Origin: Rickettsiales bacterium
GTDB taxonomy: Bacteria > Pseudomonadota > Alphaproteobacteria > Rickettsiales > 21-14-0-20-44-7
Reading direction: 5' to 3'
DNA: 7,191 nucleotides
NCBI GenBank assembly: GCA_023301015.1
Contig: JALZVI010000233.1
Span: 1-7,191, forward strand
The notes under the pieces were generated by a model, which worked only from the letters and a program-made list of their open reading frames with translations, made no database searches and was not told the origin of the DNA. The translations under genes were made by a program, and so were the position numbers. Shown here one piece after another: positions 1-6,263 of this stretch (position 1 is its first letter; each line of letters starts with the position of its first letter).

Positions 1-4
1 TAGG

Positions 5-123
5 TTTTAATTTCTCCCCGCTGGCGGCCTTTGGCCTTGCAGACTGAGAACGCTCAAGGCTGAGTTTTTAATTTCTCCCCGCTGGCGGCCTTTGGCCTTG
101 CAGGCTGAGAACGCTCAAGGCTG
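5..123. repeat. Two tandem copies of a 58 bp structured intergenic repeat
   Basis: Copy 1 spans 5-62 and copy 2 spans 66-123, a period of 61 bp. The copies match at 57 of 58 positions; the only difference is A43 versus G104. Each unit can fold: GCCTT pairs with AAGGC, enclosing a GAG-AACG-CTC mini-hairpin, and a competing GGCC-TTT-GGCC hairpin lies just before it. The single difference falls in the unpaired bulge, so both copies keep the fold. The array lies immediately 3' of the ZIP transporter gene. No U-tract follows the hairpins in the sense of that gene, so a simple intrinsic terminator is not obvious. The array may continue left of the window. Whether it belongs to a dispersed family cannot be seen here. 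Confidence 0.9.
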
Positions 124-158
124 CTTCCTTAATCCGTCATTGCGGGCTTTTCCTTCCC

Positions 159-1019
159 CTAATGCGCCTCAATCTCAACGCCATCATGCGCCGCGCCATG
201 CCCATGTCCATGCCCATCATCAACCGCGCCGATCATGAACGCTGTAATCACTCCCGCAATCACCGCCGCAAAGCTAAACCGTAGCGGCTCTTTCTCTGTA
301 TGTGGAATCAGATGCGAAGCACCGACATAAATCAAGCTCCCTCCAGAAAGCGCGAGCAAAATTGCGAGTGGCGCGCCTTCCATTTCGTGCACGAACGGGT
401 ATGAAATTAGCATGCCCAGCGGTGTGGTGAGTGCGGCCGTGAAAATTGCAATCCAAAACGCCTTTTTCTGATCCATTTTTGCCGAACGCAGCAATGTATA
501 AATCACCGCGCCTTCCGCAAATTCGTGCAGCACCAGCCCCACACTTGCGAGCAATCCTGTGTAGATGCTGTGAGTGAAGGTGATGGAATATACCACGCCG
601 TCAATGAATGAATGCAGCCCAATGCCGATCACCGACAAAATTCCTAGCCGCGCATCAAACTCATGATCGTGGCTGTGAGAGTGGCACTCATCAGCAGGAT
701 GTTCATGCTCGTGGCATACATAAGTGCTCAGCAATCGGTTGATGAGATACATCGAAAAATAGCCAACAGCGATATAAATCGCCGCGCCTGAATAGATTTC
801 CAACGCTTCAGGGATCACATGCACAAACGCGGCTGTGAGCAAAATTCCCGCTGCAAAAGATGTGAAATAGTCAATCTTGTTATTGCGAAATGCTGGCGTG
901 AAGCGCACGATTAAAATGCCGAATGTCGCCACAGAAGCTGCGACTATACTCATTGCGAATGATGTTGAAAATTGTGCGTAATCTGGCATTGTTGAACCCA
1001 TGGAAAATTTCGTGCTCAT
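159..1019 (-). CDS. ZIP family divalent metal (zinc-type) transporter
   Basis: This is an inner-membrane transporter of the ZIP family, which moves Zn2+ or similar divalent metals towards the cytoplasm; the exact metal cannot be read from sequence. From ATG 1019 it has 286 residues. Hydrophobic segments alternate with short loops. Membrane metal-site motifs are VHVIPEALE (about 66-74), HSFIDG (136-141) and HEFAEG (165-170), the last matching the family HEIPEG pattern. A His/Cys/Glu-rich cytoplasmic-type loop (about 102-120) and a C-terminal GHGHGHG run (about 269-275) are probable metal-sensing or buffering regions. The frame stays open to 1118, but ATG 1019 is chosen because AAAGG lies 8 nt upstream; longer starts would run deep into cutA, and ATG 1001 or 989 lack a good ribosome site. 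The gene is divergent from cutA with a 20 bp overlap of 5' ends. Family call is secure, start moderately so. Confidence 0.92.
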   Translation of the reverse strand: MSTKFSMGSTMPDYAQFSTSFAMSIVAASVATFGILIVRFTPAFRNNKIDYFTSFAAGILLTAAFVHVIPEALEIYSGAAIYIAVGYFSMYLINRLLSTYVCHEHEHPADECHSHSHDHEFDARLGILSVIGIGLHSFIDGVVYSITFTHSIYTGLLASVGLVLHEFAEGAVIYTLLRSAKMDQKKAFWIAIFTAALTTPLGMLISYPFVHEMEGAPLAILLALSGGSLIYVGASHLIPHTEKEPLRFSFAAVIAGVITAFMIGAVDDGHGHGHGAAHDGVEIEAH

Positions 1020-1317
1020 ATATATAACCTTTCCCATCCCCGAGCAAGCAAAGAAAGTTGGGCGCATTTTGGTGGAAGAAAAGCTGGCCGCCTGCGCCAA
1101 CATCATGCCCGCCCACACCTCGATCTATGAATGGGAAGGGGAAATTGCTGAAGAGCAGGAAGTTGCAATGCTGCTAAAAACCCGCGCGACCAATTTTGCT
1201 GCCATAGAGGCGAGGGTGGTTGAACTGCACGAATATGACACGCCATGCATCATTCAACTCGATATTTCCGCCGCAAATGCAGGTTTTTTGGCTTGGATTG
1301 ATAATTCCGTGAAATAA
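1000..1317 (+). CDS. cutA: CutA divalent-cation tolerance protein
   Basis: A 105-residue CutA family protein, a small cytoplasmic trimer with a ferredoxin-like fold linked historically to copper and other divalent-metal tolerance; its molecular role remains debated. The alignable core is complete: an N-terminal strand FVLIYITFP, the signature KLAACANIMP (28-37) with the conserved Cys32, YEWEGEI (43-49), LLKTR (58-62), HEYDTPCI (77-84) corresponding to the family HPYxTPE region, and FLAWI near the end. Length is close to the E. coli protein (112 aa) without its short N-terminal extension. ATG 1000 is required because the first core strand begins at residue 4. No Shine-Dalgarno sequence precedes it. 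TTGAAA at 965-970 lies 17 bp from a poor -10 (988-993) ending 6 nt before the ATG, so leaderless expression is possible but weakly supported. It is divergent from, and overlaps, the ZIP transporter gene, which fits a shared metal-homeostasis role. Confidence 0.95.
   Translation: MENFVLIYITFPIPEQAKKVGRILVEEKLAACANIMPAHTSIYEWEGEIAEEQEVAMLLKTRATNFAAIEARVVELHEYDTPCIIQLDISAANAGFLAWIDNSVK
1028..1034 (-). promoter_or_regulatory. Shine-Dalgarno sequence deciding the ZIP gene start
   Basis: On the minus strand GGAAAGG precedes ATG 1019 by 8 nt, a normal spacing. It sits inside the coding part of the divergent cutA gene, so the ZIP ribosome site and the N-terminal codons of cutA share the same bases. 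Confidence 0.6.
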
Positions 1318-1320
1318 CAC

Positions 1321-1349
1321 TTGACGCGGGCGCGTGGAAATACTATTTA
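1321..1349 (+). promoter_or_regulatory. sigma70-type promoter of tRNA-Lys
   Basis: TTGACG (1321-1326) within CTTGAC, a 17 bp spacer, then TATTTA (1344-1349). Start of transcription would fall near 1356, leaving a 5' leader of about 13 nt for RNase P removal before the tRNA at 1369. Confidence 0.6.
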
Positions 1350-1368
1350 AACAGCCCAATCTTGGTGT

Positions 1369-1444
1369 GATCCCATAGCTCAGCTGGTAGAGCAACTGAC
1401 TTTTAATCAGTAGGTCTCAGGTTCGAATCCTGATGGGATCACCA
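1369..1444 (+). tRNA. tRNA-Lys (anticodon TTT), CCA encoded
   Basis: A 76 nt cloverleaf. The acceptor stem GATCCCA (1369-1375) pairs fully with TGGGATC (1434-1440); A1441 is the discriminator and CCA (1442-1444) is encoded. The D arm follows as GCTC...GAGC. The anticodon stem ACTGA (1395-1399) pairs with TCAGT (1407-1411) around loop CTTTTAA, with anticodon TTT at 1402-1404. The T arm contains the invariant GTTCGAATC. It reads Lys AAA and AAG. A T-rich stretch follows directly. It sits alone between cutA and the SulP gene with its own promoter, and no integrase gene or repeated 3' end marks it as a used integration site here. Confidence 0.98.
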
Positions 1445-1532
1445 TTTTCTTCCCCTGAAATTATTGTACATGAAGAAATAAAAACCGCCATGCATACTAA
1501 TCCCCCTCCCAAAACTTGCATAATTGCTGAAT

Positions 1533-1541
1533 TGATATAGT
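1533..1541 (+). promoter_or_regulatory. Possible extended -10 promoter of the SulP gene
   Basis: TGATATAGT fits the extended -10 form TG-N-TATAAT with one mismatch. The nearest good -35-like hexamer, TTGCAT at 1516-1521, is only 14 bp away, too close for a normal pair, so the extended -10 would have to carry the site. Transcription would begin near 1548 and leave a leader of about 25 nt that contains the AGGAAA ribosome site. Competing TTGATA (1532) with TATATC (1554) would remove part of that ribosome site. Confidence 0.35.
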
Positions 1542-1572
1542 TTGCGCTACAAATATATCATCAGGAAATTTT

Positions 1573-3129
1573 ATGAAATCAGGACTTAAGGCGCTACTAG
1601 TTAACCCTAGAACCGAAATTCTATCAGGCCTCACAGTTGCTCTCGCACTTGTGCCCGAAGCTGTGGCGTTTGCCTTCATCGCAGGCGTTCAGCCGCTTGT
1701 AGGGCTTTATGCCGCCTTTATGGTTGGTCTTATCACCGCAATTTTTGGTGGTCGCCCGGGGATGATTTCTGGTGCAACAGGCGCTCTTGCTGTGGTGATG
1801 GTCTCACTTGTCGCGCAACATGGCGTTGAATACCTATTCGCAACAGTTGTGCTGATGGGGATTTTGCAGTTCATCGCAGGTGCAGCCCGCCTCGGGAAAT
1901 TTATCCGCATGGTGCCTCATCCAGTTATGCTCGGCTTCGTCAACGGCCTAGCAATCGTAATTTTCCTCGCGCAGCTTGGGCAGTTTAAAGAGGTGGATGA
2001 GCTCGGGCAAACAGTCTGGATGTCCGACGCAGCCATCACCATGATGCTAATCGTCATCGCCATCACCATGGCTGTGATATATATTCTCCCAAGATTCACC
2101 AGCAAATTCCCTGCACCACTCGCAGGAATCGGTCTTGCCACAGCGGTGGTTATCTTCCTCGGGCTAGACACAAAAACCGTGGGCGACTTGGCCAGCATCG
2201 CAGGCGGCCTTCCAGAGTTCCACATCCCAACTGTGCCATTTAATTTGGAAACACTCTACATCATCTTTCCATACGCAATCGTGCTCGCCGCAATTGGCCT
2301 AATCGAATCACTCCTAACCCTCACACTCATCGACGAGATGACAGAAACACGCGGACGCAACAGCCGCGAATGTATGGCGCAGGGCGCTGCAAACATCGCC
2401 ACAGGATTCTTCGGCGGAATGGGTGGTTGCGCAATGATCGGACAATCGATGATAAACATCAAATCTGGCGGACGCGGACGCTTGGCAGGAATTGCCGCCG
2501 CACTATTCCTCCTCAGCTTCATTCTTGTCGCCTCCGACTGGATCGAGAAAATCCCCGTCGCCGCACTTATCGGTGTGATGTTCATGGTTGTTATCGGCAC
2601 ATTCGAGTGGTCGAGTTTGCGCATTATGCACAAAATCCCAAAGACAGACGCGTTCGTAATCATCCTAGTTTCCGCCGTTACTGTGATGACAGATTTGGCA
2701 ATGGCAGTTGTGGTTGGCGTGATCGTCTCCGCCCTAGTATTCGCATGGGAATGCGCGCGCTCCATCCATGTGTTTGTGAAATATGAGAGCAAGAAAAAGA
2801 AAGTGTATGTGCTGCACGGCCAGCTTTTCTTCGCCTCAATCAGCAAATTCAAACGCTTGTTTGACCCAAAAGCAGACCCTGCAGATGTGGTGATCGACTT
2901 CCAACATTCACGTGTATGGGATCATTCCGCGCTAGAAGCAATCGACGCTTTGGCAGAACGCTACAGCAAAAACGGCACAAATCTTCACTTGCTCCACCTA
3001 AGTTCTGACTGCAAAGATTTGCTCGACAAAGCTGGGAAATGGATGGAAGAAGACAAGGATGGCGATCCGCATTACCGCGTGGTTGTGGACTATAACGATC
3101 ATCCGCCAAAGGTTGACCCAGTTGCTTAA
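1573..3129 (+). CDS. SulP/SLC26-family anion transporter with STAS domain
   Basis: A 518-residue inner-membrane protein of the SulP family, which carries anions such as sulfate or bicarbonate, often by symport or exchange. The substrate cannot be told from sequence, and no carbonic anhydrase or sulfate-assimilation gene lies in view. The transport domain (about 12-400) starts with the conserved [20 protein letters not shown] (19-38), followed by GLYAAF (44-49) and the GATGALAV stretch (67-74), which form the substrate-binding half-helix region of the family, then [15 protein letters not shown] (278-292). A basic linker (KYESKKKK, 403-410) leads to a C-terminal STAS domain (about 410-508) with [18 protein letters not shown] (441-458), the strand-turn-helix that carries the DxS motif in this family. 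The start has AGGAAA 5 nt upstream. recQ begins 18 bp downstream but has its own promoter inside the 3' end of this gene, so an operon is not required. Complete, with no frameshift seen. Confidence 0.93.
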   Translation: MKSGLKALLVNPRTEILSGLTVALALVPEAVAFAFIAGVQPLVGLYAAFMVGLITAIFGGRPGMISGATGALAVVMVSLVAQHGVEYLFATVVLMGILQFIAGAARLGKFIRMVPHPVMLGFVNGLAIVIFLAQLGQFKEVDELGQTVWMSDAAITMMLIVIAITMAVIYILPRFTSKFPAPLAGIGLATAVVIFLGLDTKTVGDLASIAGGLPEFHIPTVPFNLETLYIIFPYAIVLAAIGLIESLLTLTLIDEMTETRGRNSRECMAQGAANIATGFFGGMGGCAMIGQSMINIKSGGRGRLAGIAAALFLLSFILVASDWIEKIPVAALIGVMFMVVIGTFEWSSLRIMHKIPKTDAFVIILVSAVTVMTDLAMAVVVGVIVSALVFAWECARSIHVFVKYESKKKKVYVLHGQLFFASISKFKRLFDPKADPADVVIDFQHSRVWDHSALEAIDALAERYSKNGTNLHLLHLSSDCKDLLDKAGKWMEEDKDGDPHYRVVVDYNDHPPKVDPVA

Positions 3130-3141
3130 GCGGCCTATGCT
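3113..3141 (+). promoter_or_regulatory. Probable leaderless promoter of recQ
   Basis: TTGACC (3113-3118, 5/6 to consensus), a 17 bp spacer, TATGCT (3136-3141, 4/6), then 6 nt to ATG 3148. The -35 lies in the last codons of the SulP gene. Predicted transcription starts at the A of the ATG. The GGTGG at 3142-3146 is too close to the start to act as a normal Shine-Dalgarno sequence. Confidence 0.5.
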
Positions 3142-3147
3142 GGTGGC

Positions 3148-4959
3148 ATGAAAAACCCGCTTCAAGTTCTGCAAGATACATACGGTTATGACGCATTCCG
3201 TGGCAAGCAGGCTGAGATTGTGGAGCATGTGGTGTCAGGCAAAAACGCGTTTGTTCTCATGCCCACAGGTAGCGGGAAATCTCTTTGCTACCAAATTCCG
3301 TCCCTATGCCTAGACGGCGTCGGCATCATCATCTCCCCACTAATCGCGCTGATGCAAGACCAAATTGTGGCGCTTGAACAGCTCGGAATTTCCGCAGGCG
3401 CAATCAACTCATCCATGAGTTATGACGAGGTGGATGAAACAAAACGCAAACTCCGCGCTGGTGAGCTAGACATGCTCTATGTCGCGCCCGAGCGACTCGT
3501 CCTCACCGATTTTCTCATCCTCCTAGGCGAGTGCAAAATCGCACTTTTCGCCATTGATGAAGCGCATTGTGTGTCGCAATGGGGGCATGATTTTCGCCCG
3601 GATTATCAAAAACTCTCCATCCTCGCCGAGCATTTTCCAACCATCCCCCGCATCGCACTCACCGCCACCGCTGACACCCCAACTCGCGCCGATATTGTGG
3701 AGCGCTTGCAGCTGGACAGCGGCCAAACTTTCATCGACGGATTCGACCGCCCCAACATTCACTACGCGATCGAACCGCGCAATAATGCCAAGCAGCAGGT
3801 GTTGAAATTTATTCAGGAAAAGCACAAAGATGACGCTGGTATAATCTATTGCATATCGCGCAAAAAAGTTGACGACATGGCCAAGTGGCTGAGCGATCAG
3901 GGGGCATACGCGCTGCCATATCACGCTGGCTTAACCCCCAAAGTTCGTGAGACTAACCAGTCAAGATTCCTGCGTGAAGATGGCGTGATTATGGTTGCCA
4001 CAATCGCCTTCGGGATGGGAATCGACAAGCCAGATGTGCGTTTTGTCGCTCACATGAATATCCCCAAATCTATCGAGGCATATTATCAAGAAACGGGGAG
4101 AGCAGGGCGCGACGGATTGCCCTCAAACGCCTATATGCTCTATGGCATGGACGACGCGGCCATGCAGCAAAATTGGATAGAATCGGGCGACGCACCCGAG
4201 CTGCAAAAGCGCATTGAACGCCAAAAACTCAACTCACTCCTCGGCTTGTGCGAAGCCGCAATTTGCCGCCGCCAGATTTTGCTCGACTATTTCTCAGACA
4301 GCAGCGAGCCATGTGGTAATTGCGATGTGTGCAACAACCCGCCTGAAGTTTTTGACGGAAAAATCGCCGCCCAAAAAGCGATTTCCGCGGCCTACCGAAC
4401 AGGGCAAAGATTTGGCGTTGGATATCTGGTTGATGTGCTGCTCGGCAAAGATGACGAGCGCATAAAGGGCTTTGGGCATGACAAGCAAAGCACGTTTGGG
4501 GTTGGCGCGGAGCTGTCGAAAGCGGAGTGGCAAAACATATTCCGTCAGCTGGTTTCGCAAGGTTTGCTTGAGGTGAATGTGGCGGAATATAACACCATAA
4601 AAATCAGCCAAAAAGGCGGTGATTTTCTGCGGGATAAAGATGCCGAAGTTTCCTTCCGTAAGATCTCTGCCAAAGCAAAGAGCGAGCGCGGCAGTGTGAA
4701 AAAGAAGGCAGCTGTGAAGAATTTGGAGATTGAAAGCGATGCGGATATGGAGCTATTTGAAGCACTGAAATCTGCCCGCCAAACAATTGCTAAGAAGAAA
4801 AACGTGCCTGCATATGTGATTTTCCACAACAAAACTCTGGCGGAAATGGCCAAGCAAAAGCCGCAGAATTTCGATGAGATGATGGAGATTGGCGGAATTG
4901 GTGAGGCGAAACTCAAGCGTTATGGCAAGCCATTCTTAGATGTGATTTTGAGTGCCTAG
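3148..4959 (+). CDS. recQ: ATP-dependent DNA helicase RecQ
   Basis: A 603-residue 3'-to-5' superfamily 2 helicase acting in recombination and replication-fork repair (E. coli RecQ is 609 aa). All expected parts appear in order: motif 0 around YGYDAFRGKQ (12-21), Walker A PTGSGKSLCY (39-48), DEAH (137-140) followed by the RecQ aromatic loop with QWGHDFRPDY (144-153), TATAD (172-176), motif IV around GIIYCISRKK (231-240), motif V VATIAFGMGIDKPD (283-296) and motif VI QETGRAGRDG (314-323). Zinc-site cysteines are C373, C389, C392 and C395, close to the E. coli spacing. A winged-helix RQC region (about 405-500) and a C-terminal HRDC domain (about 534-600) complete it. A Lys-rich linker (about 505-525) separates the last two. 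The start matches the family N-terminus and lacks a Shine-Dalgarno sequence. The stop codon abuts the stop of the convergent TfoX_N gene with no spacer. Intact. Confidence 0.98.
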   Translation: MKNPLQVLQDTYGYDAFRGKQAEIVEHVVSGKNAFVLMPTGSGKSLCYQIPSLCLDGVGIIISPLIALMQDQIVALEQLGISAGAINSSMSYDEVDETKRKLRAGELDMLYVAPERLVLTDFLILLGECKIALFAIDEAHCVSQWGHDFRPDYQKLSILAEHFPTIPRIALTATADTPTRADIVERLQLDSGQTFIDGFDRPNIHYAIEPRNNAKQQVLKFIQEKHKDDAGIIYCISRKKVDDMAKWLSDQGAYALPYHAGLTPKVRETNQSRFLREDGVIMVATIAFGMGIDKPDVRFVAHMNIPKSIEAYYQETGRAGRDGLPSNAYMLYGMDDAAMQQNWIESGDAPELQKRIERQKLNSLLGLCEAAICRRQILLDYFSDSSEPCGNCDVCNNPPEVFDGKIAAQKAISAAYRTGQRFGVGYLVDVLLGKDDERIKGFGHDKQSTFGVGAELSKAEWQNIFRQLVSQGLLEVNVAEYNTIKISQKGGDFLRDKDAEVSFRKISAKAKSERGSVKKKAAVKNLEIESDADMELFEALKSARQTIAKKKNVPAYVIFHNKTLAEMAKQKPQNFDEMMEIGGIGEAKLKRYGKPFLDVILSA

Positions 4960-5292
4960 CTAGTTTTTTTTAGCACGCACCGCCACTTCATATGCCTTGT
5001 CCGCCCACTCCAACAATCGCTCTTGATCCTCAATAATGTCAGCAGGGACTTCCCAGTTTGAGATGGTGATGGTTTTTCCTTTTTTCTCATATGTGAACGG
5101 CTTGCTGCCCAAAGCCTCATAATCAGCGCGGTTGCTGTCATCGACCTTGAAATAGATTGTGCCTTCAAACGCGAGCGCGAAAGTATAGCCATTCTTGCTA
5201 AGCGCCGAGCCGCCGAACAAGCGTTTGCGCACCACATCACCCATAGGTTCAAGCTGCTCGAGGATGTAATCTAGGAATCCGCTATCCGACAT
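4960..5292 (-). CDS. Stand-alone TfoX N-terminal-domain (TfoX/Sxy-like) protein
   Basis: A 110-residue protein made almost wholly of a TfoX_N domain, the N-terminal half of the competence regulator TfoX/Sxy; the C-terminal TfoX domain is absent. Motifs are the RLFGGSAL turn (24-31), NGYTFAL (34-40), TIYFKVDDSNR (45-55), FTYEKKGK (66-73) and ISNWEVP (77-83). Proteins of this short form are common in alphaproteobacteria and have no settled function, so a competence role should not be assumed. ATG 5292 is preferred because the protein then begins as the family does; the frame is open to ATG 5340, but that start would lie 59 bp inside the upstream gene with no ribosome site. It overlaps the umuD-like gene by 11 nt (5282-5292), implying translational coupling and a shared transcript. 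Eight As fall in the final Lys codons, a possible slippage run with little effect on the product. Confidence 0.85.
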   Translation of the reverse strand: MSDSGFLDYILEQLEPMGDVVRKRLFGGSALSKNGYTFALAFEGTIYFKVDDSNRADYEALGSKPFTYEKKGKTITISNWEVPADIIEDQERLLEWADKAYEVAVRAKKN

Positions 5293-5815
5293 CTGCGATT
5301 TTCTTGCGCACCACTCCATGAACTCTGAATTCACTGTCATCTAAAATAGGTATAGGATCAAAATCTGGGTTTTCAGGCATCAAATGCATTTGTCCATTAT
5401 GCTTTTGCAAGCGCTTTACGGTGAAGTCGCCATCGATTGAGGCAACCACAATCTCGCCTTCGCGGGCTTGCGCGGTGGAATCAACAATTAGCATATCGCC
5501 AGAATGGATGTTGGCATTTATCATTGAGTCGCCATTGGCAACCACGGTGAAGCTTTCGCCATCAGCGCCTAAAATTTCCATTACGTCTTTTTTCTCTGCC
5601 ATCTCGTCGCCAATCGCGGTCATCGCGCCAGCTTGTACGAACATGTCGAAGACGTTGAGGCAATAGCCCTGCGACTCTAGCAAGCTCTTCACCTCTGTTT
5701 TGCGGCTAACTGGCACACGCATCATCTGCGTTGGCTCGCCTTTCCATTTTCCTGTGCCTGCGGGACGTCCAGCTCCTAGCCTTCTGCCACCATGTGATTT
5801 ATCAATTTGTGTCAT
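5282..5815 (-). CDS. umuD: UmuD-like self-cleaving S24 peptidase with basic N-terminal segment
   Basis: A 177-residue LexA/UmuD-superfamily protein. In E. coli UmuD, RecA-stimulated self-cleavage yields UmuD', the partner of UmuC in DNA polymerase V; relatives act as damage-controlled repressors. The C-terminal domain is complete: GDSM with nucleophile Ser97, DMLIVDS (107-113), and FTVKRL with general base Lys134, exactly 37 residues after the Ser as in UmuD and LexA. Ala62-Gly63 lies 34 residues before the Ser and is the likely cleavage site. The N-terminus (about 9-35) is basic and Gly-rich with an AT-hook-like GRP core and GEPT...RVP, a form also found in longer UmuD proteins; no LexA winged helix is seen. 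ATG 5815 is chosen because the family sequence starts just after it; the frame is open to TTG 5863. There is no Shine-Dalgarno sequence. No umuC follows; the TfoX_N gene does. Polymerase accessory protein or repressor remain alternatives. Confidence 0.85.
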   Translation of the reverse strand: MTQIDKSHGGRRLGAGRPAGTGKWKGEPTQMMRVPVSRKTEVKSLLESQGYCLNVFDMFVQAGAMTAIGDEMAEKKDVMEILGADGESFTVVANGDSMINANIHSGDMLIVDSTAQAREGEIVVASIDGDFTVKRLQKHNGQMHLMPENPDFDPIPILDDSEFRVHGVVRKKIADVG

Positions 5816-5831
5816 GTTGATAAATGTATAC
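5814..5831 (-). repeat. Proximal copy of an 18 bp direct repeat, possible operator
   Basis: On the minus strand this reads GTATACATTTATCAACAT. It matches the copy at 5854-5871 at 16 of 18 positions, in the same orientation and exactly 40 bp away, about four helical turns. It covers the predicted -10, the transcription start and the first bases of the umuD-like ATG, where a bound protein would block transcription. The core GTATAC is itself palindromic. The operator role is inferred. Confidence 0.5.
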
Positions 5832-5851
5832 GATAATTTGCGTGCATGCAA
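5823..5851 (-). promoter_or_regulatory. Probable leaderless promoter of the umuD-like gene
   Basis: On the minus strand TTGCAT (5851-5846), a 17 bp spacer, TACATT (5828-5823, 4/6 to consensus), then 7 nt to ATG 5815. An alternative reading uses TTGTTG, an 18 bp spacer and TATACA, with 9 nt to the ATG. Either way the start of transcription falls within a few bases of the start codon. No GTTC-N7-GTTC alphaproteobacterial LexA box occurs between 5816 and 5935. Confidence 0.4.
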
Positions 5852-5853
5852 CA

Positions 5854-5871
5854 ATTTTGACAAATGTATAC
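5854..5871 (-). repeat. Distal copy of the 18 bp direct repeat, possible operator
   Basis: On the minus strand this reads GTATACATTTGTCAAAAT, differing from the proximal copy at two positions. It lies just upstream of the predicted -35 of the umuD-like gene. A chance match of 16/18 at an integral-turn distance inside a short promoter is unlikely, but the sequence is AT-rich, which lowers the surprise. Confidence 0.5.
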
Positions 5872-5935
5872 AATATTCATGTAAGAATTTATGCGCTGCG
5901 ATGTGTTAATATGAGGGTGCGAGTCCTAAGAGGGC

Positions 5936-6154
5936 TTATTTCAAGCGCTTCTTGATGCGGCCTTTGGTCAAATCATATGGTGTCATTTCTACAACAACAG
6001 TGTCGCCTAGAAGTACCTTAATGTGGTTTTTGCGCATTTTCCCTGAGATATGGCAAAGAACAACATGTCCATTTTCCAGCACAACGCGGAAGGTTGAACT
6101 TGGCAGGACTTCCTGCACTTTTCCTTCAAATTCTATAATATCATCTTTAGCCAT
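5936..6154 (-). CDS. infA: Translation initiation factor IF-1
   Basis: A 72-residue single OB-fold protein, the usual IF-1 length. IF-1 binds the 30S ribosomal A site and helps IF-2 and IF-3 set up initiation. It opens MAKDD and contains the hallmark [19 protein letters not shown] (residues 27-45), then [18 protein letters not shown] (50-67), nearly colinear with E. coli IF-1. ATG 6154 is chosen over the in-frame TTG at 6169, which would add five non-family residues and lies within the -10 region. There is no Shine-Dalgarno sequence; the bases before the ATG are CCCCAC. In many alphaproteobacteria infA is followed by maf and rng; here a umuD-like gene lies 120 bp downstream in the same direction, with no clear terminator between. 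It is divergent from the pilin-like gene. Confidence 0.98.
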   Translation of the reverse strand: MAKDDIIEFEGKVQEVLPSSTFRVVLENGHVVLCHISGKMRKNHIKVLLGDTVVVEMTPYDLTKGRIKKRLK

Positions 6155-6160
6155 GTGGGG

Positions 6161-6189
6161 TGTATACAACAGGTCTTTTGATTATGCAA
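6161..6189 (-). promoter_or_regulatory. Probable leaderless promoter of infA
   Basis: On the minus strand TTGCAT (6189-6184), a 17 bp spacer, TATACA (6166-6161), then CCCCAC and ATG 6154. The 6 nt gap from the -10 to the start codon predicts transcription starting at the A of the ATG. This is one of the cleanest cases in the window because no ribosome site exists and the family start is certain. Confidence 0.6.
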
Positions 6190-6225
6190 GCATTCACACT
6201 AGGCATGGATGTTTATTGTAATATT

Positions 6226-6256
6226 TAGACATTATTAATATTTTGGATGTTATAAT
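6226..6256 (+). promoter_or_regulatory. Probable leaderless promoter of the pilin-like gene
   Basis: A perfect TATAAT (6251-6256) ends 7 nt before ATG 6264. The best -35-like hexamer is TAGACA (6226-6231, 5/6), with a long 19 bp spacer. No Shine-Dalgarno sequence lies between. The 109 bp gap 6155-6263 is thus filled by this promoter and the divergent infA promoter, and the stretch between them is AT-rich. Confidence 0.5.
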
Positions 6257-6263
6257 TTCATCC

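Noticed and set aside
175..222. Short repetitive CATGCCCATG-like DNA
   Set aside because: It is explained by the Gly-His repeat codons at the C-terminus of the ZIP transporter, a common metal-binding tail, and not by a separate DNA element.
1369..1444. tRNA-Lys as an attachment site for an integrated element
   Set aside because: No integrase, no repeated tRNA 3' end and no mobile-element gene are present nearby; the following gene is an ordinary transporter.
2256..2852. A 198-codon open frame on the minus strand inside the SulP gene
   Set aside because: It is fully antisense to a strong family match, has no recognisable domain, and reflects low stop density opposite codon-biased sequence. 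The same applies to the other long frames within the SulP, recQ and ZIP genes.
4952..4980. Intrinsic terminator at the end of recQ
   Set aside because: Only two 4 bp stems (GTGC/GCAC and GCTA/TAGC) separated by bulges can form, and the T-run is in the loop instead of after the stem, so it is not a standard terminator.
5293..5340. ATG 5340 as the start of the TfoX_N gene
   Set aside because: It would add 16 residues that do not resemble the family and are encoded within the umuD-like gene, with no ribosome site upstream.
5931..5950. Hairpin terminator after infA
   Set aside because: The AGCCCT/AGGACT stem has a mismatch and a 3 nt loop, and no U-tract follows in the infA direction.
6161..6168. 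TGTATACA upstream of infA as a third copy of the umuD-like operator
   Set aside because: Similarity to the 18 bp repeats stops at the 7 bases GTATACA, and the site is explained by the infA -10 element.
6155..6169. Alternative upstream TTG start for infA at 6169
   Set aside because: It would add five residues absent from IF-1 proteins and would lie in the predicted -10 element; MAKDD at 6154 matches the family start.
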